Shown: positions 13,231-21,564 of the stretch, piece after piece
How the letters are laid out: the number at the start of each line of letters is the position of its first letter
Position numbering within the stretch: the first letter of the stretch is position 1
Notes under the pieces: generated by a model
What the model saw: only the letters and a program-made list of their open reading frames with translations
What the model was told of the DNA's origin: nothing
The model's database searches: none
Origin: an uncultured Collinsella sp.
GTDB lineage: Bacteria > Actinomycetota > Coriobacteriia > Coriobacteriales > Coriobacteriaceae
Length of the DNA stretch: 64,000 bases
Direction of reading: 5' to 3'
NCBI GenBank assembly: GCA_900544865.1
Contig: UQXA01000007.1
Coordinates: 10,723-74,722 of the forward strand
Position numbers and translations under genes: made by a program

Positions 13231-14622
13231 CTACTCCTCGGCATGTGCCCCATCAAGCTCATAAAACTTGGTAGATGCCGGCAGGAACATCAGGTCGACG
13301 TCGCCGATCGGGCCCGAACGGTTCTTGGCCACGACGATACGCGTGACGCCCTCGTCGGGTCGATCGTCGCGCGAGGCCTCGGCCTCGTCGGCGGAGCGGT
13401 CCAAGAACATAACGATATCGGCGTCCTGCTCGATGGAGCCCGATTCACGAAGGTCGGAAAGCTGCGGGCGCTTGCCGGTACGGGATTCAACCTGACGCGA
13501 GAGCTGCGACAGCGCGATGAGCGGGATCTTGAGCTCCTTGGCCATGATCTTCAGACCACGCGACATCTCCGAGACTTCGACGGTACGGCTCTCGGAGCGG
13601 CGTCCCGGCGGAGGACTCACCAGCTGCAGGTAGTCCAGGATGATGATTGCCTTCTCCTTGTTATGGAGCATGCGGCGGCTCTTGGCGCGAATCTCGGTCA
13701 CTGTGGTGCCGGGCGTATCGTCAATCAGAATATCCAGCTTGGACAAGGTCTGCGTGGCCTCGTTGATATTGGCCCACTGCTCGGGGCTAATGCGGCCCAT
13801 GCGGAAGTCACTGATCGAGATCATGGCGTAGGCGCAAATCAGACGCTGGGCAATTTCCTTGCCCGACATCTCCAGCGAGAAGAAGCCGACGGTATAACCA
13901 GCAGCGGCAGCGTTGAGCGCCAGATTCAGGGCGAACGACGTCTTACCTACAGCAGGACGGGCGCCGATGATGATGAGCTGGCCCTCGCGGAAGCCCATGA
14001 GCATGCGGTCGAGCGACGGGAAGCCCGTGGGCACGCCCGCAGCCTGGCCACCGGCCTGGCACACTTCCTCGGCCTCGTTATAGGCCTCGACCATAAACTC
14101 GGTCAGCGTCTTGTAGCTCGACTTGACCTCGCGTGCCGTGACCTTGAGTAGCTTGCTCTCGGCCAGCTCGACAACCTCTTTGGTGTCGGTGGGGGCGTTA
14201 TAAGCCAGCGCGTTGATCTCGTTGGTGGCGCCGATCAGCTCGCGCAGCATCGAGTCGCGACGCACGATGGCGGCATGGTGCTGCCAGTTGACGAGCGACA
14301 GGGTCTGACCCATCAACTCCAAAATGTACGCTTCGCCGCCCACGGCATCGAGTTTGTTGATGCTTCGCAGGTAATCGATCAGCGAGATGGAGTCGATGGG
14401 AATGCGGCTGTTGTACATATCGACCATCGCGGTATAGATGGTCTTATGAATTGGCCGGTAGAAGTCATCGGGCTGCAGCTCGACCTGGGCCTCTTCGACC
14501 ACCTCGGGCGATAGCAGCATAGCGGCCAGTACATTGGCCTCTGCATCTTGGTTTTGGGGAAGACCCAACTTGGAGCCGCGGTCCTCAACCGTCAGCCCGG
14601 TCTCCCTATCGTCATATGCCAT
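13231..14622 (-). CDS. dnaB: replicative DNA helicase
   Basis: DnaB is the hexameric 5'-3' helicase of the replication fork. The N-terminal domain starts at LGLPQNQDAEANVLAAMLLS, and the RecA-like domain carries Walker A GARPAVGKTSFALN, Walker B IIILDYLQLV and the DnaB motif LSQLSRQVESRTGKRPQLSD followed by LRESGSIEQDADIVMFL. The start at 14622 (MAYDDRETG, 463 residues) is chosen because GAGG is well placed before it; another ATG lies at 14634. The same window holds dciA, whose product is a helicase-loading factor in most bacteria lacking DnaC. No intein is present. Confidence 0.96.
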   Translation of the reverse strand: MAYDDRETGLTVEDRGSKLGLPQNQDAEANVLAAMLLSPEVVEEAQVELQPDDFYRPIHKTIYTAMVDMYNSRIPIDSISLIDYLRSINKLDAVGGEAYILELMGQTLSLVNWQHHAAIVRRDSMLRELIGATNEINALAYNAPTDTKEVVELAESKLLKVTAREVKSSYKTLTEFMVEAYNEAEEVCQAGGQAAGVPTGFPSLDRMLMGFREGQLIIIGARPAVGKTSFALNLALNAAAAGYTVGFFSLEMSGKEIAQRLICAYAMISISDFRMGRISPEQWANINEATQTLSKLDILIDDTPGTTVTEIRAKSRRMLHNKEKAIIILDYLQLVSPPPGRRSESRTVEVSEMSRGLKIMAKELKIPLIALSQLSRQVESRTGKRPQLSDLRESGSIEQDADIVMFLDRSADEAEASRDDRPDEGVTRIVVAKNRSGPIGDVDLMFLPASTKFYELDGAHAEE

Positions 14623-14775
14623 GAGCATCCTCATTCATATCGCTTGCGAGCATCCATAGTATCAGCCACGGTCCCAAAACGCGCCGCGCGCCGCCAATCA
14701 TCACCGAACCAAACGGATGAACGGTTCTGTATATAAGGCTTCGACGCAACGTTCACCATGACACTCACTCAGCGC

Positions 14776-14814
14776 AAAAAACAAAAGGGCGCCCTGGTTT
14801 CCCAGAGCGCCCTT
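14776..14814 (-). terminator. intrinsic terminator after rplI
   Basis: On the minus strand a stem with arms AAGGGCGC/GCGCCCTT and a GAAA tetraloop-like centre is followed by TTTTGTTTTTT. It separates the rpsF operon from dnaB, so dnaB probably has its own promoter or is read through. Confidence 0.8.
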
Positions 14815-14846
14815 CTTAGAACAAGATTGTTGCGTTGCAGCAAATG

Positions 14847-15386
14847 CTACTCGGCAGCAGCCTCAGTCTCGACCTCGGCGGTCTCGGCCTCGGCGACCTC
14901 AGCGGCCTCCTCGACCTCAGCCTCGGCAGCGAGCTCCTCGGCGGTAACGCCGACGAGAACGACAACCTCGGCCTTGATCTCGCGGTACAGCGAGATGGCA
15001 ACGGTGTGGGCACCGGCAACCTTGATGGGCTTACCGAGCTCGACGCGCTTGCGGTCGATGTCCATACCGAGCTGAGCCTTGATGGCATCAGCGATCATAG
15101 CGGCGGTAACGGAGCCAAAGAGGATGCCCTCGTCGCCGACCTTGACGTCAACGGTGACCGTCTTGCCCTCGAAGGCAGCCTTGGTCTCGTTGGCGGTAGC
15201 CAGACGGACGGCCTCACGCTTGGCGATGTTGTTGCGACGCTCGTCAAGCTGCTTGAGGTTGCCCTTGGTGGCGGCAACAGCGAGCTTCTTGGGGAACAGG
15301 AAGTTCTCAGCGTAACCCTGAGCGACCTCTACGACGTCACCCTCGCCGCCCTTGCCCTTGATCTCATCGAGAAGAATAACCTTCAT
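14847..15386 (-). CDS. rplI: 50S ribosomal protein L9
   Basis: L9 binds 23S rRNA near the L1 stalk. The N-terminal domain MKVILLDEIKGKGGEGDVVE and the conserved YAENFLFPKKLA are present, then the long connecting helix and a C-terminal domain. At 179 residues it is about 30 longer than usual because of an Ala/Glu-rich acidic tail after residue 145 (AEAEVEEAAEVAEAE). It is the last gene of rpsF-ssb-rpsR-rplI. Confidence 0.96.
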   Translation of the reverse strand: MKVILLDEIKGKGGEGDVVEVAQGYAENFLFPKKLAVAATKGNLKQLDERRNNIAKREAVRLATANETKAAFEGKTVTVDVKVGDEGILFGSVTAAMIADAIKAQLGMDIDRKRVELGKPIKVAGAHTVAISLYREIKAEVVVLVGVTAEELAAEAEVEEAAEVAEAETAEVETEAAAE

Positions 15387-15401
15387 GATGCGTCTCCCTT
15401 C

Positions 15402-15668
15402 TTAGCCGCGGTCGCGGTTGCCACGAGAGGAAACCACGGGGACGGTGTACGGCAGGAGAGCCATCTCGCGGGCGCGCTTGATGGCGTTGGCGATGTCATG
15501 CTGATGCTGCGTGCAAGCGCCAGTGACGCGACGGGGCTTGATCTTGCCACGGTCGGTCATGTACTTACGGAGAAGCTGAGTGTCCTTATAGTCGATGAAC
15601 TCAGTGTTCTCCTTGCAGAACTGGCAGTACTTACGACGCGGCTGACGTGCAGAAAAATCATTAGCCAT
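15402..15668 (-). CDS. rpsR: 30S ribosomal protein S18
   Basis: S18 (88 residues) binds with S6 on the small-subunit platform. RRKYCQFCKENTEFIDYKD and RVTGACTQHQHDIANAIKRA are diagnostic. The cysteines C-x2-C near residue 15 suggest the zinc-containing form of S18. The start at 15668 (MANDFSARQP) fits the family; a longer frame upstream has no support. Confidence 0.96.
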   Translation of the reverse strand: MANDFSARQPRRKYCQFCKENTEFIDYKDTQLLRKYMTDRGKIKPRRVTGACTQHQHDIANAIKRAREMALLPYTVPVVSSRGNRDRG

Positions 15669-15740
15669 GTCAAAATACCTTTCATTTGGCAACTTCGGCG
15701 AACCGAAGCCGCCTCTCACTCAAAAATAGGTGAACAACCC

Positions 15741-16193
15741 TTAGAACGGGATGTCCTCATCGTAGACGTCGACCGCGGGCGGCGTAGCCACCGGTGCGGC
15801 AGGACGTGCTGCGGGCGCGGGAGCTGCGGGGGCGTAACCGCCCTGATCGTAGCCACCCTGGCCACCACGGGAGCTCATAAACTCGATCTCATCGACGATG
15901 ACCTCAAGCTTGCTCCGGCGCTGGCCGTCGCGCTCCCAAGAGCTGTAGCGCAGCTTGCCCTCGATCGCGACCTTGTTTCCCTTTGCCAGGAAACGGCTCA
16001 CGGCCTCGGCGCGGGTGCCGAACATGGTGCAGTCGACAAAGTTGGGATAGTCCTCCCACTCGCCAGTCTGCGCGTTGCGGCGACGATCGTTCACGGCGAC
16101 GCCAAAGGACAGAACCTGGGTTCCGCCGGCGGTGGCGCGCAGCTCGGGATCGCGGGTGAGGTTACCGGTGATGTTCACTCGATTGATGCTCAT
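15741..16193 (-). CDS. ssb: single-stranded DNA-binding protein
   Basis: SSB (150 residues) coats single-stranded DNA. An OB-fold covers residues 1-108 (MSINRVNITGNLTRDPELRA; FVDCTMFGTRAEAVSRFLAK), followed by a Gly/Ala/Pro linker and the acidic tip DEDIPF that recruits partner proteins. It lies between rpsF and rpsR, the standard arrangement. Confidence 0.96.
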   Translation of the reverse strand: MSINRVNITGNLTRDPELRATAGGTQVLSFGVAVNDRRRNAQTGEWEDYPNFVDCTMFGTRAEAVSRFLAKGNKVAIEGKLRYSSWERDGQRRSKLEVIVDEIEFMSSRGGQGGYDQGGYAPAAPAPAARPAAPVATPPAVDVYDEDIPF

Positions 16194-16241
16194 AACTCAC
16201 TACTTCCTCTTGGGGCACAAGCCCAGTCCAAAACGACAGTC

Positions 16242-16535
16242 TTACTCCTGGTCGTCGCGACGGACGATCATGTGGCGAACCACAGCGTCGGTGATGCGCA
16301 GGACGCGATCAAGCTCGGCGATCTGGGTAGGATCTGCGTGGAAGTTGATGAGGGTGTAGTCACCATCGGTGAGGTCGTTGATCTCGTAGGCGAGCTTGCG
16401 CTTGCCCCACTCGTCAACGGAGTCGACCTTGCCAGCGCCCTCAGCGATCGTAGTATCGATACGCTTCATAACAGCGAGACGAGTCTCGGGGTCGAGCGAC
16501 GGGTCAACAAAGAACAGCAGTTCATAAGCCTTCAT
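16242..16535 (-). CDS. rpsF: 30S ribosomal protein S6
   Basis: S6 (97 residues) pairs with S18. MKAYELLFFVDPSLDPETR and LAYEINDLTDGDYTLINFHA match the family. AGGAGGTGACAAT precedes the ATG at 16535, which fixes the start. It is the first gene of the operon, with a promoter at 16607-16635 and a leader hairpin at 16562-16590. Confidence 0.96.
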   Translation of the reverse strand: MKAYELLFFVDPSLDPETRLAVMKRIDTTIAEGAGKVDSVDEWGKRKLAYEINDLTDGDYTLINFHADPTQIAELDRVLRITDAVVRHMIVRRDDQE

Positions 16536-16561
16536 ATTGTCACCTCCTCTGGGCAAATGTG

Positions 16562-16590
16562 GCTTCAGGTCGTGAAGGTGCGCCTGAAGC
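16562..16590 (-). promoter_or_regulatory. rpsF leader hairpin
   Basis: GCTTCAGG (16562-16569) pairs with CCTGAAGC (16583-16590) in the 5' leader between the promoter and the rpsF ribosome-binding site. S6:S18 is known to repress its own mRNA through a leader hairpin in many phyla; the CCG trinucleotide typical of that motif is not obvious here, so this is only a candidate. Confidence 0.4.
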
Positions 16591-16606
16591 AGGAAAAGAC
16601 TTGGTA

Positions 16607-16635
16607 ATAATATCTTTCAACCTCCTAGGCTGCAA
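16607..16635 (-). promoter_or_regulatory. promoter of the rpsF operon
   Basis: On the minus strand, TTGCAG (16630-16635) and TATTAT (16607-16612) are separated by 17 bases. They lie about 70 bases upstream of the rpsF start. Confidence 0.65.
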
Positions 16636-16995
16636 GAATATGCAGCTACAACCTCATGACCTCCACATATGCCCATACTCACACCACGTTTCATGCGCAT
16701 TCCAACCAAATGCAGACCAAGAGCTTGACAGATCTGTGGACAAGATACGGTGCCGCGGGGACAAGCTGAGCCAAGTCGCAGGTCAACGGGCACAAGGCTG
16801 TGGTCGCGAAATGCATACCAGTGGTCCACAGCACCACCCATAGATTTTTAAATTCATTGTCAAGTCGCTTATGAATACCCCTTTTGAACAATTGAGTTGA
16901 TCAACCACGCTGGTCGGAAGCCGTTTTTTGGCACCTCAAACCCCACTGCAACGCCAAGCGCGGCCGAGCGTTTTAAAAAATGCCAACTTTTCTGT
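16636..16995. other. 360-base gap without a recognised gene
   Basis: Short open frames on both strands lack a credible ribosome-binding site or family-like composition. I see no RNA gene or repeat. The gap separates the minus-strand rpsF operon from the plus-strand tRNA-Ser genes. Confidence 0.6.
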
Positions 16996-17023
16996 TTGCA
17001 CTTTGCGATTCCTCGTGTATACT
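16996..17023 (+). promoter_or_regulatory. promoter of the tRNA-Ser pair
   Basis: TTGCAC (16996-17001) and TATACT (17018-17023) with a 16-base spacer lie 16 bases before the first tRNA. Confidence 0.75.
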
Positions 17024-17039
17024 GACTTTCGCATTTAAC

Positions 17040-17130
17040 GGAGAGTTGTCCGAGTGGCCGAAGGAGCACGATTGGAAATCGTGTAGGCGTCAAAAGCGTC
17101 TCCAGGGTTCAAATCCCTGACTCTCCGCCA
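17040..17130 (+). tRNA. tRNA-Ser(GGA)
   Basis: The acceptor stem GGAGAGT/ACTCTCC, discriminator G and encoded CCA are visible. The anticodon loop TTGGAAA gives anticodon GGA. A long variable arm (GGCGTCAAAAGCGTC) is typical of class II tRNA-Ser. Confidence 0.97.
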
Positions 17131-17139
17131 GTTAATTCC

Positions 17140-17169
17140 AAAGCAGGCCTTTGAGCCTGCTTTGTTTTT
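17140..17169 (+). terminator. terminator-like hairpin between the tRNA-Ser genes
   Basis: AAAGCAGGC/GCCTGCTTT is followed by GTTTTTA. The second tRNA starts ten bases later with no room for its own promoter, so read-through or processing at this hairpin must occur. Confidence 0.65.
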
Positions 17170-17178
17170 ACCCCACGC

Positions 17179-17269
17179 GGAGGGGTGGCAGAGTGGTTGA
17201 ATGCGGCGGTCTCGAAAACCGTTTGGCCTGTATAAGGTCACGAGGGTTCGAATCCCTCCTCCTCCGCCA
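17179..17269 (+). tRNA. tRNA-Ser(CGA)
   Basis: GGAGGGG pairs with CTCCTCC (one G-U), with discriminator G and encoded CCA. The anticodon loop CTCGAAA gives CGA. A long variable arm is present. Confidence 0.96.
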
Positions 17270-17282
17270 TTTAGATTGAGAG

Positions 17283-17312
17283 AGCTCCCGAGAATGGGAG
17301 CTTTTTTCTTTT
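17283..17312 (+). terminator. intrinsic terminator after tRNA-Ser(CGA)
   Basis: AGCTCCC/GGGAGCT with a six-base loop is followed by TTTTTTCTTTT. Confidence 0.85.
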
Positions 17313-17331
17313 GAGTCCCTTACAAGCAAAT

Positions 17332-17400
17332 ACGGCGGAGGAGGGATTCGAACCCGCCAGGGCGCGGAGCGTAAAGAAAACGCGCCCCATCGCGTTCAGC
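17332..17400 (+). repeat. tRNA-associated repeat, Ser copy
   Basis: GGCGGAGGAGGGATTCGAACCC (17333-17354) is the reverse complement of the 3' end of the neighbouring tRNA-Ser(CGA), less three bases of its GAG run. It continues into GCCAGGGCGCGGAGCG and a hairpin AACGCG/CGCGTT (about 17380-17397). The same layout occurs after tRNA-Gly (54641) and tRNA-Lys (63513). Confidence 0.7.
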
Positions 17401-17537
17401 ATCAACCCAGATCCCCAAACATGGTGCCTACGCCCCTACCCAGTCCCAACCGTTTACCGAGCAATAGGGTCGCAATCGGCGCCGAACATGTACTATGTAC
17501 GGGCATTGTCCAAATCCGTAATCCAAAGGACCCCATC

Positions 17538-18227
17538 TTGCCCGTCGTCGCCGCTATGACCATTACCTCACATGCATCGGATGCCATGGTCGCTATTCCG
17601 TTTTGGCTCGAGATGTTCGCTGTTGTCGCTGCATCGATCTCGGGCGTGCTGGTTGCGCGCGAGCACAAGCTCGACCTGGTGGGCGCGGTCGCGCTCGCGG
17701 TGGTCTGCGGTCTGGGCGGAGGTCTCTTGCGCGACATGACGCTGCAGGTGGGCAACGTCTACATCCTCAACCAGCCGATGGCACTCCCGCTTTCCATTGC
17801 CACGGCGGCCATCATCTATATTTTCCCGGCAATCGTCGACAAACCCGAAAAACTCATTCCCCTGCTCGACATCATCTCGGTTGGCATCTATGCCGCAACC
17901 GGCGCGGACAAGGCACTGGTCTACGGCTTTGCGCCGGCGGTGTGCATCATGATGGGCTTTTTCACCGCGGTGGGCGGCGGCATGTTGCGCGACGGCTTTA
18001 TGGGCGTGGTTCCGGGCATTTTCCAACGTACTAACTTTTATGCCATCGCTGCCATCGCCGGATCGACAAGCTATGTGTGTCTCGTTATGAGCGGCATCAT
18101 GAGCAATGTCGCCGCGCTGGTCGTATGCGTTGTCGTGACCATGGGCCTGCGCTGGCTCTCGCTGCGCTTTGACATCAAAAGCCCCACCGAAGAAGACATC
18201 GCGCGCTTTTTGCACCGTAAAAAGTAG
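17538..18227 (+). CDS. TRIC-type (UPF0126/YicG) membrane channel protein
   Basis: The protein has about 229 residues and seven predicted membrane segments. Two repeats each contain the glycine-rich signature: LAVVCGLGGGLLRDMTL near residue 60 and GFFTAVGGGMLRDGFMG near 150. Bacterial and archaeal members are homotrimeric monovalent cation channels related to animal TRIC channels. The start is uncertain: a TTG at 17538 has AAAGGA eight bases before it; an ATG at 17556 also fits the fold but lacks a ribosome-binding site. It stands alone on the plus strand. Confidence 0.85.
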   Translation: MPVVAAMTITSHASDAMVAIPFWLEMFAVVAASISGVLVAREHKLDLVGAVALAVVCGLGGGLLRDMTLQVGNVYILNQPMALPLSIATAAIIYIFPAIVDKPEKLIPLLDIISVGIYAATGADKALVYGFAPAVCIMMGFFTAVGGGMLRDGFMGVVPGIFQRTNFYAIAAIAGSTSYVCLVMSGIMSNVAALVVCVVVTMGLRWLSLRFDIKSPTEEDIARFLHRKK

Positions 18228-18296
18228 GCAGCACGACACAACCCCTCGAAATGCAACCGAGAGGTTCTTTTAGAGCGCCCGCGCGTTGGGTACCCT

Positions 18297-18321
18297 GTTA
18301 GGTGTATGCCGAACACCTAAC
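18297..18321 (+). promoter_or_regulatory. inverted repeat in the leader of the bactofilin-like gene
   Basis: GTTAGGTGT and ACACCTAAC are perfectly complementary around ATGCCGA, ending 13 bases before the ATG and close to the AAAAGGA ribosome-binding site. It could be an operator or a hairpin masking the start. The half-site TTAGGT recurs as a tight palindrome at 36483 and 39988. Confidence 0.5.
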
Positions 18322-18334
18322 AAAAGGATCAACC

Positions 18335-19480
18335 ATGGCTTTCAATCAAACCGCGACGGCGCCGTCACACAAGATGCGTCGCTGCCTGCTTATGGCGTTC
18401 GCGCTCATCGCGCTCGCGCTCACCGCACTTCCCACGGCGTCGTTCGCCGGCACGGACACCGCAGGCAACGTACTTGCGACCGACAATGACGCCAATCCGT
18501 CCGGCGTCGAAGGTGACCTGTACTGGGCAGGTCAGGCCCTCAACTTGGACGATACGTCCATCGACCGCGATATCATCGCCACGGGCGATACTCTCTCGAT
18601 CCGCGACTGCACGGTGGGCGGCTCCGTCCGTCTGGCGGCACGCACCATCGACATTGCCAAGACCACGGTTGATGGCAGCGTGACCGTTGCTGGCCAGCAT
18701 GTCGTTCTCAATTCCGACAGCACCGCTAACTGTTTCTACGCGATAGGCGAGACGGTTGCCTTGCGAGGCTCCACCAAGTCGGCAGCGCTCGCGGGCGATA
18801 CGGTAACCATCGACGGCACCGTCGATGGCGATGTCGAGGTTTGGGCCGACAAGCTCATCCTGGGCAAGAACGCCCACATCACCGGCGCCGTGAACGCGCA
18901 CGTCTCCGAGGACCCCGAGCGCGCCGCGGGAGCCGAGGTCGGCGCACTCAAGATCGACCGCACCGAGAACGAGGATACTTCCACCGTTAACGATGTCATC
19001 GGCGGTATCGTCGCCGCGGCGCTTTCCACCTGCTTTGTCGCCCTGCTACTCGAGCTCGTCTTCCCGCGTGCGACCGCCGGCGCCGCCGGCATGCTCCACC
19101 AGCGCCCCACGTCCCTGTGGGTGAGCGGTCTTCTGGGTACGATTGCTATCGCCCCCGCCGTCCTACTGCTAATTATCTCTATCGCTGGTCTGTCGCTTGC
19201 CGGAGCCCTCTTGTGCGGCGTTATCGGCATCGCGTTGGTGTCGAGTGCCTTTGCGGGGTGCGCAATCGTCCGCATGGTCGGACACAACCAAAACCGCTAC
19301 GCCATGGCAGCCGCTGGCGGCGTGATCGCCGGCGCCCTCACGGGGCTTCCCCTCGTAGGCGGCTTCATCAGCGGCGTGGCCTTTGTCTTTATGCTCGGCT
19401 ACATCATCCAGATCATCTGGCGCAACGCCCACCTCAAGCCGCAGCAGCCGGCTAACACGCCAGAACTCCCCACCGCCTAG
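18335..19480 (+). CDS. exported bactofilin-like membrane protein
   Basis: This 381-residue protein has an N-terminal signal/anchor segment (CLLMAFALIALALTALPTAS), then a region of short repeating valine/glycine/aspartate strands (residues ~60-190; VDGSVTVAGQHVVLNSDS, VTIDGTVDGDVEVWADKLIL) that reads as a right-handed beta-helix of the bactofilin/polymer-forming type. Four or so membrane helices fill the C-terminal half (from FVALLLELVF to FMLGYIIQII). Classical bactofilins are cytoplasmic; here the helix would be outside the membrane. The start at 18335 follows AAAAGGATCAACC. It is convergent with typA. Confidence 0.8.
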   Translation: MAFNQTATAPSHKMRRCLLMAFALIALALTALPTASFAGTDTAGNVLATDNDANPSGVEGDLYWAGQALNLDDTSIDRDIIATGDTLSIRDCTVGGSVRLAARTIDIAKTTVDGSVTVAGQHVVLNSDSTANCFYAIGETVALRGSTKSAALAGDTVTIDGTVDGDVEVWADKLILGKNAHITGAVNAHVSEDPERAAGAEVGALKIDRTENEDTSTVNDVIGGIVAAALSTCFVALLLELVFPRATAGAAGMLHQRPTSLWVSGLLGTIAIAPAVLLLIISIAGLSLAGALLCGVIGIALVSSAFAGCAIVRMVGHNQNRYAMAAAGGVIAGALTGLPLVGGFISGVAFVFMLGYIIQIIWRNAHLKPQQPANTPELPTA

Positions 19481-19546
19481 CAGCCGATCGCCACAAAGGG
19501 GCCAGGCACCTTCGTGGTGGTGCAGACCAGCTCAGTCCCTGTGCAC

Positions 19547-19582
19547 AAAAAGGGCGCCGACCATTGCGGTCGACGCCCTTTC
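19547..19582. terminator. bidirectional terminator between convergent genes
   Basis: AAAGGGCGCCGACC pairs with GGTCGACGCCCTTT (one mismatch), with A and T tracts on both sides. It can end both the plus-strand membrane gene and typA. Confidence 0.8.
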
Positions 19583-19608
19583 TTGTTAGACGCTATAAAG
19601 CCCGGCAC

Positions 19609-21447
19609 TTATTTGTTGACCTGGCCGGCGCGAACGGCAGCCTTCTTGCGGTCGGTAGCATTGAGCAGACGCTTGCGCAGGCGGATGTTCTTGGGAGTAA
19701 TCTCGACCAGCTCGTCGTCGGCGATGTACTCCAGCGCTTCCTCCAGCGAGAAGGTGCGGGGCGGCACCAGCTGGACGGAGATATCGGAGGTCGAGGAACG
19801 CTGGTTGCCCAGGTTCTTGGTGCGAGCGATGTTGACGACCATGTCGCCGGCCTTGCTGCGCTCGCCCACGATCATGCCCTCATAGCACTCGGTGCCCGGC
19901 TCAACAAACAGCTGGCCGCGCTCCTGCAGCGTACCCAGAGCATAGGCAACGGCCTTCTCGGTGGTCATGGAGATCATTGCGCCGTTCTGACGGTTACCGA
20001 TCTCGCCGGCGTAAGGACCGTACTCCAGGAAGGTGTGGTAGAACACGCCCTCGCCGTGGGTGACGTTCATGATGCGGTTCTTGAGACCCATGATGCCGCG
20101 CGTCGGGATCTTGAACTCAAGGTGCGTCACGATGCCCGAGGTGTCCATGCTCGTCATGATGCCGCCGGAGGTACCGAAGACCTCAACGACCTTGCCTGAG
20201 TACTCGTCCGGGCACTCAACGACGGCCTGCTCGACAGGCTCCATCTTGTTGCCGTTCTCGTCCTTCTTAAACAGGACGCGGGGACGGCCGACCTGGAACT
20301 CAAAGCCCTCGCGGCGCATGGACTCCATCAGAACAGACAGGTGCAGAATGCCGCGGCCCGAGACCTCGACGCCGCTCTTGTCCTCGAGCTCCTCGATCTT
20401 CATGGTCACGTTGTTCTCGGCCTCGTTGAACAGGCGCTCCTTGAGCTGACGGGCGCCCACGATGTCGCCGTCGCGACCGACGAGCGGGGAGGTCGAAGCC
20501 TCAAAGACGATGGACAGGGTCGGCGGGTCGATCTCGATGGGCTCGAGCTCGACGGGGTTCTCGGGGTCGGTGTAGACATCGCCGATATCGGTGCGTTCAA
20601 TACCCACGACAGCGGCGATATCGCCGGCGCCGACTTCCTGGCACTCGGTGCGGCCCAGGTAGTCGAAGGTAAAGAGCTGCTTGACGGTAGCGGTGGCGCT
20701 GGAGCCGTCGTTCTTCACAACCAGAATCTGGTCGCCCTGGTGAATGGCGCCGGAATACACGCGACCGATACCGATGCGGCCGACGAAGTTGGAGTGGTCG
20801 ATGGTCACGCACTGCATGGCCAGCGGGGCGTTCTCGTCAACCTCGGGCGCGGGCATGTCGTCGATGATCATATCGAGCAGCGGATACATGTCCATGTTGC
20901 CGTCGTTGGGGTCAAGACGGGCAAAGCCGTTCATGGCGCTGGCGTAGACCACGTGCTCCATGGCGAACTCAAGCTGGTCGTCGGTGGCGCCCAGGTCGGC
21001 CATAAGGTCGAGGCAGTCGTTGTAGGCCTTCTCGGGGTTAGCGCCCGGACGGTCGATCTTGTTGATGACGATCATAATCTTAAGGCCGGTGTCGATAGCG
21101 TGACGCAGTACGAAGCGGGTCTGGGGCATGGGGCCCTCAAAAGCGTCGACCAGCAGCAGGGCGCCGTCGGCCATACGCAGCACGCGCTCGACCTCGCCGC
21201 CAAAGTCGGCGTGGCCCGGGGTGTCGATGACGTTGATCTTGACGTCCTTGTACTCGATAGAGATGTTCTTGGCGAGAATCGTAATGCCGCGCTCGCGCTC
21301 CTGGTCGTTGGAATCCAGGACGCGGTCCTCGACCTGCTGGTTGGCACGGAAGGCGTCCGTGGCACGCAGGAGCTTGTCGACCATCGTCGTCTTGCCGTGG
21401 TCGACGTGAGCGATGATGGCGATGTTCCTCAGATTGTCTACGCGCAT
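19609..21447 (-). CDS. typA: translational GTPase TypA/BipA
   Basis: The protein has 612 residues. It is a ribosome-associated GTPase involved in 50S assembly and stress adaptation. MRVDNLRNIAIIAHVDHGKTT contains the G1 loop AHVDHGKT; DTPGHADFGG is G3 and NKIDRPGA is G4. The EF-G-like domains III and V and the TypA-specific C-terminus (LRKRLLNATDRKKAAVRAG) are intact. The gene stands apart from its neighbours by 117 bases upstream. Confidence 0.96.
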   Translation of the reverse strand: MRVDNLRNIAIIAHVDHGKTTMVDKLLRATDAFRANQQVEDRVLDSNDQERERGITILAKNISIEYKDVKINVIDTPGHADFGGEVERVLRMADGALLLVDAFEGPMPQTRFVLRHAIDTGLKIMIVINKIDRPGANPEKAYNDCLDLMADLGATDDQLEFAMEHVVYASAMNGFARLDPNDGNMDMYPLLDMIIDDMPAPEVDENAPLAMQCVTIDHSNFVGRIGIGRVYSGAIHQGDQILVVKNDGSSATATVKQLFTFDYLGRTECQEVGAGDIAAVVGIERTDIGDVYTDPENPVELEPIEIDPPTLSIVFEASTSPLVGRDGDIVGARQLKERLFNEAENNVTMKIEELEDKSGVEVSGRGILHLSVLMESMRREGFEFQVGRPRVLFKKDENGNKMEPVEQAVVECPDEYSGKVVEVFGTSGGIMTSMDTSGIVTHLEFKIPTRGIMGLKNRIMNVTHGEGVFYHTFLEYGPYAGEIGNRQNGAMISMTTEKAVAYALGTLQERGQLFVEPGTECYEGMIVGERSKAGDMVVNIARTKNLGNQRSSTSDISVQLVPPRTFSLEEALEYIADDELVEITPKNIRLRKRLLNATDRKKAAVRAGQVNK

Positions 21448-21564
21448 GTAGTTCCCCTATCTTCTATCTATATACAACCGGCACGCGTATGCGGCCCGCC
21501 CAGCGATACAACGCTCAGCGGGAATATTGAGCCTTTTACCGAAAACTCGTTTATTTTAGCGATT

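Noticed and set aside
16617..16841. Short minus-strand frame in the rpsF-tRNA gap
   Set aside because: It overlaps the rpsF promoter, lacks a ribosome-binding site and has no recognisable composition.
17332..17400. Integrated phage or island attachment site
   Set aside because: The inverted tRNA end resembles an att remnant, but no integrase or island gene is near any of the three tRNA loci, so it is treated as a repeat family.
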